From: Bacteroidia bacterium
Lineage (GTDB): Bacteria; Bacteroidota; Bacteroidia; Flavobacteriales; Flavobacteriaceae
Assembly: GCA_030425715.1 (NCBI GenBank)
Contig: JAUIAA010000114.1
Span: 1-6,858, forward strand
Reading direction: 5' to 3'
Length of the DNA: 6,858 nt
Below, one piece after another: positions 1-5,005 of the stretch. Made by a program: the position numbers and the translations under genes. Within the stretch, counting starts at the first letter, position 1. Every line of letters starts with the position of its first letter. The notes below the pieces were generated by a model that saw nothing but the letters and a program-made list of their open reading frames with translations, ran no database searches and was not told where the DNA came from.

Positions 1-1
1 T

Positions 2-1147
2 TCAAATTTTGCAATAGATTTTGAAGGTATTCCTAATAACGGAACCATAACTGTCAACCTTAGTTTCTCTAGTGCATCAGTGACGATGGCAGAAGAAAAT
101 AAGCATTGGAATTTAATTGGGAATCCTTACCCATCGGCAATAGATATAGAAGCCTTATATAATCATGCCAATAATGCAAATGTTTTAACTGGTTCTTTTT
201 ATTTCTGGACACATCAAACAACGTATAACTCAGAAGAAAATGGAAAATATAGTGCAGACGATTATGCTATCTATACGGTAGGAACCGGTGGAGTTGCGGC
301 GGTACCAAATGGTACAGTTCCTAATGGTTATATTTCTAGCGGACAAGGATTTTTTGTAGAAGCACTTCAAGCTGGAAATATAGAATGGAACAACAGTATA
401 AGAGTAAACAACCAAAATAATTTATTTTTTAAATCTACAGAAAAAAACAAATCAAATCTGGAGGAAAAAGATAGAATTTGGTTGAATTTAAGCAATGAAA
501 ATGGAGCATTTAGTCAAATACTAATTGGTTTTTTACCTGAATCTAGTAAAAATTATACACCAAAATTTGACGGAATTAGAATGGAAGGAAGTAATTTTTT
601 ATCGTTTTACTCTTTTAAAAATGACAAAAAATTAGCAATACAAGGAGCAACAGCATTACAAGGCACAGAAACAATTCCGCTAGGATTTCATTCCAAAATA
701 AACGAAAGTACCATTTTAAAAGTTGCAATAGATAAACTAGAAGGAGGCTTAAAAGAAAAACCTATTTACCTGTTTGATGCAAAAACCAATGCGTTTCATG
801 ATTTAAGTAAAAGCAGTTACGAATTTACTTTAGAAAAAGAAGGGATTTACAACAATCGATTTAGCTTACACTTTACTACTGCTGCTTTAAATTTTGAACA
901 AGTACAACACCAAAAAGAGGGCTTGCTGGTAACTAAAAATTCAGATGAAATAATTATCAGCACCTTCAAGCATACTTCAATAAAAGGGCTAAAAATTTTC
1001 GATTTATTGGGTAGAACAGTTTTCTCATCAAATCATGCTAATACAGAAGTAAAATTATATAAATCTCAAATACAAGCGAATACAATTTATATAGTTCAGG
1101 CAAAATTAGAAAATGGTAAAACAATTCGTAAAAAAGTATTTTTATAG
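2..1147 (+). CDS. T9SS type A sorting domain protein, 3' part (5' end outside window)
   Basis: The frame is open from the window's left edge, so the visible 381 residues are only the C-terminal part; the GTG at 80 is internal, because the upstream codons continue a plausible protein sequence. Visible residues 37-46 contain WNLIGNPYPS, a motif I associate with large flavobacterial surface proteins, and a glycine- and aromatic-rich beta domain follows. The last 75 or so residues form a Por-secretion-tail type domain: a short hydrophobic strand, then KIFDLLGRTVF at about 331-341, then a strand ending NGKTIRKKVFL at the very C-terminus. In this family that domain directs export across the outer membrane by the type IX system and is cleaved as the protein is attached or released. 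The N-terminal signal peptide and any catalytic or binding modules lie outside the window, so the actual function (adhesin, enzyme or other) cannot be named. It converges on rng with only 47 bases between the stop codons. Confidence 0.88.
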   Translation, partial: SNFAIDFEGIPNNGTITVNLSFSSASVTMAEENKHWNLIGNPYPSAIDIEALYNHANNANVLTGSFYFWTHQTTYNSEENGKYSADDYAIYTVGTGGVAAVPNGTVPNGYISSGQGFFVEALQAGNIEWNNSIRVNNQNNLFFKSTEKNKSNLEEKDRIWLNLSNENGAFSQILIGFLPESSKNYTPKFDGIRMEGSNFLSFYSFKNDKKLAIQGATALQGTETIPLGFHSKINESTILKVAIDKLEGGLKEKPIYLFDAKTNAFHDLSKSSYEFTLEKEGIYNNRFSLHFTTAALNFEQVQHQKEGLLVTKNSDEIIISTFKHTSIKGLKIFDLLGRTVFSSNHANTEVKLYKSQIQANTIYIVQAKLENGKTIRKKVFL

Positions 1148-1148
1148 C

Positions 1149-1182
1149 AAAAAAAAACCTGTTTGAATAAACAAACAGGTTT
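1149..1182 (-). terminator. Rho-independent terminator of rng, probably shared with the convergent gene
   Basis: A perfect 11-bp stem pairs 1155-1165 (AAACCTGTTTG) with 1172-1182 (CAAACAGGTTT) around a 6-base AT loop. Read on the minus strand, the stem runs straight into nine T residues (complement of the A run 1149-1157), a textbook intrinsic terminator for rng. On the plus strand the stem begins 8 bases after the upstream gene's stop codon, but only three T's follow it, so termination in that direction would be weaker. Bidirectional use is inferred. Confidence 0.87.
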
Positions 1183-1194
1183 ATGATATATTAC

Positions 1195-2733
1195 TTACCT
1201 TATTAACTTATCATTTTTATCATAAAACTGATATTTTAAATATGGAAAAGCATCTCTAGGTATAATTTTAATCCACTTTTTGTATTTCAAAAACCATTTC
1301 ATCTGAATGGATTTAAGCCCTTTTGTTAAATGCGAAGCGATAAAAGTATGTACGTGTAAAGTTACACCTTCTTCGTTTTTCAACATTATTTTGTCTAGTT
1401 CGGCTTCAATCTTATCAATTAAAACAATTGGCGCTTCTACTTCGCCACCTTTGTTTGGGTTTTCTTCTTTAGTTTTGATATTGCGTTCTGGTCTAACTCT
1501 TTGACGCGTAATTTGAACCAGACCGAATTTACTTGGGGGCAAAACTTTATGTTTTGTCCGATGTGATTTCATTTCATTTCGCAAGTAATCGTACAATTTT
1601 TTACGGTGCTCTGCGGTGTGCATATCAATAAAATCAACAACAATAATTCCGCCCATATCTCTTAGTTCTAATTGTCTTGCTATTTCTGCTGCAGCAATTA
1701 AATTAACCTCAAGGGCTGTATCGGCTTGCGAGTTTGCCTTGTTTGAACGATTACCACTATTTACATCAATTACGTGTAAAGCTTCGGTATGTTCAATAAC
1801 CAAATAAGCTCCTTTTTTCATAGAAACTGTTTTGCCAAACGCGGCTTTTATTTGCTTTTCGATACCATAATGATCAAAGATTGGAATTCTTGATTTGTAA
1901 TATTTTGCAATTGACTTTTTCTCAGGAGCAATTCTTTCTAAATATTCTAGAATTTCTTGGTGTAAAGATTCGTCGTTACACACAATACTAGTAAAAGAGT
2001 CGTTAAAAATATCACGTAAAATAGAGGAAGCTCTATTCAATTCAGAAAGCACTTTTTGCGGTGCTTTTGCATTGGGTAATTGTTTACACATATTAACCCA
2101 TCTTTGCAATGAATTTTGTAAATCTCTATCTAATTCTGCAACTTTAATATCTTGTGCAACCGTTCTTAAAATAACTCCAAAACCTTTGGGTTTGATACTC
2201 TGTGCCAGTCTTTTCAATCTTTCTTTTTCGGCAGTACTTGTAATTTTTTGCGATACCGATACACGATCGGAAAATGGCACTAAAACCAAATATCTTCCTG
2301 CTATAGAAAGCTCTGAACTAATACGTGGGCCTTTGGTAGAAATTGGTTCTTTTACTACTTGAACCAACAAATTTTGACCCGCTTTGATTGCGTCATCAAT
2401 TTTTCCGTTCTTGTCTATATCCTTTTCAGTACGGAAATCTTTTAAAGTGAATTCTTTTTGTTTACCTGTGCTTGCTTGTCGAATAAATTTGTTTAACGAT
2501 GCTAATTGTGGACCTAAATCGTGGTAGTGCAAAAAAGCATCTTTTTCGCTTCCTACATTTACAAATGATGCATTAAGTCCAGTTAATGTTTTTTTTACTT
2601 TAGCTAAAAATATATCTCCAACGGAGAAATTATTGTCTAAAGTTTCATTGTGTAATTCAACAAGTTTTCCATCTTTTAATAAGGCAAAATCTATATCAGA
2701 GGAATTCGACCTAATAATTAATTCTGTTTTCAC
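1195..2733 (-). CDS. rng: Ribonuclease E/G family endoribonuclease
   Basis: The 512-residue product is an RNase G-like single-strand endoribonuclease, expected to act in the cytoplasm on mRNA decay and rRNA/tRNA processing. Residues 1-30 match the usual family N-terminus (ELIIRS, then FALLKDGKLVEL). An S1-like RNA-binding domain follows from about 37 to 128 and carries a charged insertion at about 88-118. GRYLVLVPFSD (146-156) and GVILRT (186-191) correspond to the 5'-sensor region, with R190 and T191 matching the arginine and threonine that contact the 5' phosphate in E. coli RNase E. The catalytic metal ligands are seen in DVNSGNR (D323) and VVDFIDM (D367), followed by QITRQRVRPE (407-416). 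The zinc-link CPxxC motif expected after that point is absent; the only cysteines are C216 and C252. There is no RNase E-style C-terminal scaffold, so the length fits RNase G. The start is GTG: the frame has no ATG between it and the upstream stop codon. Confidence 0.93.
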   Translation of the reverse strand: MKTELIIRSNSSDIDFALLKDGKLVELHNETLDNNFSVGDIFLAKVKKTLTGLNASFVNVGSEKDAFLHYHDLGPQLASLNKFIRQASTGKQKEFTLKDFRTEKDIDKNGKIDDAIKAGQNLLVQVVKEPISTKGPRISSELSIAGRYLVLVPFSDRVSVSQKITSTAEKERLKRLAQSIKPKGFGVILRTVAQDIKVAELDRDLQNSLQRWVNMCKQLPNAKAPQKVLSELNRASSILRDIFNDSFTSIVCNDESLHQEILEYLERIAPEKKSIAKYYKSRIPIFDHYGIEKQIKAAFGKTVSMKKGAYLVIEHTEALHVIDVNSGNRSNKANSQADTALEVNLIAAAEIARQLELRDMGGIIVVDFIDMHTAEHRKKLYDYLRNEMKSHRTKHKVLPPSKFGLVQITRQRVRPERNIKTKEENPNKGGEVEAPIVLIDKIEAELDKIMLKNEEGVTLHVHTFIASHLTKGLKSIQMKWFLKYKKWIKIIPRDAFPYLKYQFYDKNDKLIR

Positions 2734-2806
2734 TCTGTCATGTTTTTATACCTATATGTACACTATTATGCATACATGTATAGATAGATTAATAATATAT
2801 TTCACA

Positions 2807-2826
2807 GGTTATTATTTTTAATAACC
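2807..2826 (-). repeat. Perfect 8-bp inverted repeat in the probable rng leader
   Basis: GGTTATTA (2807-2814) pairs perfectly with TAATAACC (2819-2826) around a TTTT loop in plus-strand reading. On the minus strand it lies about 75-95 bases upstream of the rng start, so it could form a weak AT-rich hairpin in the rng leader if transcription begins upstream. No run of T's follows it on either strand, so it does not look like a terminator. Function unknown. Confidence 0.5.
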
Positions 2827-2830
2827 AACA

Positions 2831-2852
2831 AAATTTGCCTTAGGGCAAATTT
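2831..2852 (-). repeat. Perfect 9-bp inverted repeat in the probable rng leader
   Basis: AAATTTGCC (2831-2839) pairs perfectly with GGCAAATTT (2844-2852) around a 4-base loop. It lies only four bases from the inverted repeat at 2807-2826. The GC core makes it the more stable of the two. On the minus strand the following bases are T-rich but interrupted by G's, so a weak terminator or attenuator role is possible but not established. It could also be a protein-binding operator in DNA. Confidence 0.5.
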
Positions 2853-2880
2853 CTATTTCAATGAACTTACGAAACGTTTT

Positions 2881-2920
2881 TAAAAAGATAAAATAAATAG
2901 GTGATTGCTCACCTATTTAT
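2881..2920 (-). terminator. Rho-independent terminator of the hup unit
   Basis: A perfect 12-bp stem pairs 2893-2904 (ATAAATAGGTGA) with 2909-2920 (TCACCTATTTAT) around the loop TTGC. It begins three bases after the stop codon of the 30-residue gene on the minus strand. Its minus-strand continuation (complement of 2881-2892) is T-rich. The placement right after a short gene supports a transcript that ends here and contains hup plus the small gene, leaving rng with its own promoter. Confidence 0.82.
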
Positions 2921-2922
2921 AA

Positions 2923-3015
2923 TTATTTTTTCTTCTTATGTCTGTTTTGTCTACTTCTTTTCTTACGCTTATGCGTTGAAATTTTACTGCGTTTTCTTTT
3001 TTTACCACTTGGCAT
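2923..3015 (-). CDS. 30-residue highly basic peptide, bS22/COX24-like probable ribosomal protein
   Basis: An ATG at 3015-3013 opens a 30-codon frame ending in TAA. The product begins MPSGKKRKR and has 11 lysines, 6 arginines and 2 histidines with no acidic residue. Residues 9-25 fit the pattern R-x-K-[MI]-x-x-H-K-x-K-K-x5-R. That is the core of the COX24/AURKAIP1 domain, which includes the mycobacterial ribosomal peptide bS22 and a mitoribosomal protein. From this, a role bound to rRNA is the best guess; a nucleoid or RNA chaperone role is possible. The gene starts 24 bases after the hup stop codon on the same strand and is followed within three bases by a strong terminator, so it is almost certainly the last gene of a hup transcript. 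I recall very similar small proteins in other Flavobacteriia, but could not search. It is short enough to be missed by gene finders. Confidence 0.8.
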   Translation of the reverse strand: MPSGKKRKRSKISTHKRKKRSRQNRHKKKK

Positions 3016-3039
3016 AATAAACTGTATTTCTTGTTATAA

Positions 3040-3330
3040 TTATTTTACAGGTACATTTTTCTTAACACTCTCTACAAATACTTTTGCAGGTTTAAATGCA
3101 GGAATATGGTGAGCTGGTATTTTTATTGTTGTGTTTTTTGAAATATTTCTACCTGTTTTTTCTGCTCTTTGCTTTACTATAAAACTTCCAAAACCTCTTA
3201 AATAAACGTTGTTTCCTTGATTTAATGAATTTTTTACCTCAGCCATTAAATCTTCAACTACTCTTAAAACATCACCTTTTTCAATGCCAGATTTTTCTGA
3301 AATATTGGCAACAATTTCTGCTTTTGTCAT
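3040..3330 (-). CDS. hup: HU family nucleoid DNA-binding protein
   Basis: The 96-residue product has the full HU/IHF fold: an N-terminal helical dimerisation part (MTKAEIVANISEKSGI, about 1-40), GFGSF at 46-50 and the beta-arm at about 52-76, with IPAHHIPAFKPAK at 71-83. As a dimer it would bind and bend DNA with little sequence preference, compacting the chromosome and assisting replication, repair and recombination. The family's RNP arm-tip motif reads R61-N62-I63 here, so the proline that normally intercalates into DNA is an isoleucine; the rest of the fold is intact. The length is typical, with a few extra C-terminal residues (KKNVPVK). A clear promoter box lies about 42-49 bases upstream, and the small basic gene follows 24 bases downstream. 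The exact HU subtype is not resolved, so the symbol is generic. Confidence 0.93.
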   Translation of the reverse strand: MTKAEIVANISEKSGIEKGDVLRVVEDLMAEVKNSLNQGNNVYLRGFGSFIVKQRAEKTGRNISKNTTIKIPAHHIPAFKPAKVFVESVKKNVPVK

Positions 3331-3371
3331 TTTTATTTATTTATAAGTTATTAAATCTCTATTTGAGGGGG

Positions 3372-3379
3372 CAAATATA
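3372..3379 (-). promoter_or_regulatory. Promoter -7 box for hup (TATATTTG)
   Basis: The complement of 3372-3379 reads TATATTTG, an exact match to the Bacteroidota sigma-ABfr -7 consensus TAnnTTTG. Transcription would start about 5-8 bases downstream, giving a leader of roughly 35-40 bases before the hup ATG. The -33 element is not obvious at normal spacing: a TTG lies only 11 bases upstream, which is too close. Confidence 0.65.
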
Positions 3380-3438
3380 ATACAATTAATCAATTTCAGA
3401 AAGCTAAATCATTAAAATTTAATTAGATAAAATTATTG

Positions 3439-3446
3439 TACTATTG
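3439..3446 (+). promoter_or_regulatory. Possible -7 box for mutY (TACTATTG)
   Basis: TACTATTG differs from TAnnTTTG at one position and ends four bases before the mutY ATG at 3451. If it is used, the transcript would start at or within a base or two of the start codon, giving a leaderless mutY mRNA. No convincing -33 element is visible in the AT-rich sequence upstream. Confidence 0.4.
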
Positions 3447-3450
3447 CAAA

Positions 3451-4509
3451 ATGCAAAAAAATAAGCACATATCTAACCGTTTAATAACGTGGTATTTAAG
3501 AAATAAACGGGACTTGCCTTGGCGTGAAAATAAAAACCCTTACTCCGTTTGGTTGTCCGAAATTATTTTGCAACAAACTAAAATAGCGCAAGGCACCTCT
3601 TATTACCTAAAATTTTTGAGCACATTTCCTACTATAAATCACCTTGCAAATGCCAAAGAAGCAACCGTTTTAAAACTTTGGCAAGGCCTAGGATATTACA
3701 GTAGAGCAAGAAATTTACATTTTTCGGCAAAAAAGATAATGACCGATTATGCCGGAGAATTTCCAAAAAACTACAAAACACTTTTAACACTTAAAGGTGT
3801 TGGAGATTATACCGCATCGGCAATTACTTCTATTTGTTACAACCAAGCACATGCCACCGTTGACGGGAATGTGTATAGGGTGCTTTCACGAATTTTTGGC
3901 ATAGCTACTCCTATAAACTCCGCTAAAGGAGCTAAAGAATTTAAAAATCTTGCCCAAGAATTACTAAGTTTAGAAGATCCTGGAACACATAACCAAGCCC
4001 TAATGGAATTTGGAGCATTAGTTTGCAAGCCTAAGAATCCAGATTGTATAAATTGTATTTTTAATACCCAGTGTATTGCTTTTTCAAAAAAATTAGTAAA
4101 CACACTTCCCGTAAAGGAAAAGAAATTAAAAGTTAAAAATAGATATTTTAACTTTTTAGTATTCAATATCAATAACGAAAGGACATTTGTTGAGCAAAGA
4201 AAACAAAAAGGAATTTGGCAAAACTTATTTCAGTTTCCTTTAATCGAATCTGAACAGTTATTAGAGCAGGAACAAGTATTAAAGTCAGAATTATTTCAAT
4301 CTTTTATTTTAAAAAATAATTTTGATATTAGTCTTTTTAATCCTACCCCAATTCTACACAAACTAACCCATCAAAATTTATATACTAATTTTTGGATTAT
4401 CGATACTGATCACCACCTGAAAGAGAATATTTTATGGCGTGACCTTAAAAACTTTGCCCTACCCACTTTAATACAAAACTTTGTAGACAACTATAAGAAA
4501 AGAAATTGA
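3451..4509 (+). CDS. mutY: Adenine DNA glycosylase MutY
   Basis: The 352-residue product removes adenine mispaired with 8-oxoguanine, preventing G:C to T:A mutations in the base excision repair pathway. The HhH-GPD catalytic domain spans about 15-215, with catalytic E37 in WLSEIILQQT, the helix-hairpin-helix LKGVGDYTASAI at 114-125 and catalytic D138 in VDGNVYRVLSRIFG. The 4Fe-4S cluster ligands are C192, C199, C202 and C208 with spacing C-x6-C-x2-C-x5-C; these positions equal those I know for E. coli MutY. A NUDIX-like 8-oxoG recognition domain covers about 226-345 and carries L305-T306-H307 where E. coli has FSH. I chose the ATG at 3451 rather than the TTG at 3436, because the five added residues (MYYCK) resemble nothing in the family and overlap a promoter-like box. 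It is divergent from hup and is followed 37 bases later by ssb. Confidence 0.96.
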   Translation: MQKNKHISNRLITWYLRNKRDLPWRENKNPYSVWLSEIILQQTKIAQGTSYYLKFLSTFPTINHLANAKEATVLKLWQGLGYYSRARNLHFSAKKIMTDYAGEFPKNYKTLLTLKGVGDYTASAITSICYNQAHATVDGNVYRVLSRIFGIATPINSAKGAKEFKNLAQELLSLEDPGTHNQALMEFGALVCKPKNPDCINCIFNTQCIAFSKKLVNTLPVKEKKLKVKNRYFNFLVFNINNERTFVEQRKQKGIWQNLFQFPLIESEQLLEQEQVLKSELFQSFILKNNFDISLFNPTPILHKLTHQNLYTNFWIIDTDHHLKENILWRDLKNFALPTLIQNFVDNYKKRN

Positions 4510-4518
4510 TTTTTGTAC

Positions 4519-4526
4519 TATCTTTG
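4519..4526 (+). promoter_or_regulatory. Promoter -7 box for ssb (TATCTTTG)
   Basis: TATCTTTG matches the Bacteroidota -7 consensus TAnnTTTG exactly and lies in the 37-base gap between mutY and ssb, 20 bases before the ssb ATG. The expected start would give a leader of about 12-17 bases. This suggests that ssb, gldE and gldD can be transcribed without mutY. The -33 element is not clear. Confidence 0.6.
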
Positions 4527-4546
4527 CTTATTAAAACGAATTATTT

Positions 4547-4972
4547 ATGGCAAATTCATTAAACAAAGCTATGCTTATTGGTCATCTTGGTGATGCCGTA
4601 AAAATGCACTATTTTGAAGGTGGAAATTCACTTGGAAGATTCCCGGTAGCTACCAACGAAAGTTACACAAACAAACAAACTGGCGAAAAAATTACCACCA
4701 CCGAGTGGCACAATGTGGTAGTTAGAAATAAGCTTGCCGAAATTTGCGAAAAATATTTAAGCAAAGGTGATCGTGTTTATGTAGAAGGTAGAATCAAGAC
4801 CAGACAATGGGAACAAGATGGCGTTAAAAGATATTCTACAGAAATTCATGCAGTAGATATGACCTTTTTGACTATAAAAAATGAATTAAAGGATACTGCA
4901 GTGGTTAAGCCGAATACCACCGCACAAACCAATGAATCTACTCCTAATGAAGAGGATGATTTACCGTTTTAA
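4547..4972 (+). CDS. ssb: Single-stranded DNA-binding protein
   Basis: The 141-residue product is a bacterial SSB that, as a tetramer, coats single-stranded DNA in replication, recombination and repair. The OB fold occupies about residues 4-112, starting LNKAMLIGHLG and including TTEWHNVVVRNKLAEICEKY. DNA-stacking tryptophans are kept at W54 and W88, with Y40 in place of the third tryptophan of E. coli. A short polar linker (about 113-134, rich in T, N and P) leads to the acidic tip EEDDLPF, the conserved peptide that recruits partner proteins. The linker is much shorter than in E. coli SSB, in line with other Bacteroidota. The ATG follows a promoter-like box, and no Shine-Dalgarno sequence is visible. 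gldE begins 33 bases downstream with no terminator between. Confidence 0.96.
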   Translation: MANSLNKAMLIGHLGDAVKMHYFEGGNSLGRFPVATNESYTNKQTGEKITTTEWHNVVVRNKLAEICEKYLSKGDRVYVEGRIKTRQWEQDGVKRYSTEIHAVDMTFLTIKNELKDTAVVKPNTTAQTNESTPNEEDDLPF

Positions 4973-5005
4973 TATACATATTGTTTTTAATTAAATATAT
5001 ATTCT

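Larger units (their letters stand above)
2734..2922. other. Intergenic region upstream of rng
   Basis: This very AT-rich gap of 189 bases contains no credible coding sequence. It holds two perfect short inverted repeats and the terminator of the hup unit, listed separately. Between 2753 and 2782 lie several overlapping small palindromes (TGTACA, TATGCATA, ATACATGTAT) in alternating purine-pyrimidine tracts. On the minus strand I find no clean TAnnTTTG box for rng. The closest is GAAATTTG, one mismatch away and inside the 2831-2852 repeat, so the rng promoter is unresolved. Confidence 0.6.

Noticed and set aside
80..82. GTG as the start of the T9SS protein
   Set aside because: The frame is open to the window edge with plausible protein sequence, and a start here would leave a secreted protein with no signal peptide.
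230..415. Minus-strand open frame opposite the T9SS gene
   Set aside because: It lies wholly inside a well-supported gene on the other strand, and its translation has no recognisable motif.
1155..1182. Inverted repeats of the two terminators as CRISPR or mobile-element ends
   Set aside because: There is no direct repetition, no spacers, no transposase and no target duplication; each repeat sits just after a stop codon and fits a terminator.
1307..1504. Plus-strand open frames inside rng (also 1616-1807, 2072-2362 and 2633-2821)
   Set aside because: They are antisense to conserved rng codons, low in complexity and rich in S, I and L as expected of shadow translation. The last also runs into the intergenic region without any supporting start signal.
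3436..3450. Five-residue N-terminal extension of MutY from a TTG codon
   Set aside because: It overlaps a promoter-like box, is unlike MutY N-termini, and the ATG at 3451 places all catalytic and cluster residues at the classical positions.
3837..4172. Minus-strand open frame of 111 codons inside mutY
   Set aside because: It is antisense to the catalytic and iron-sulphur region of mutY, which explains its length.
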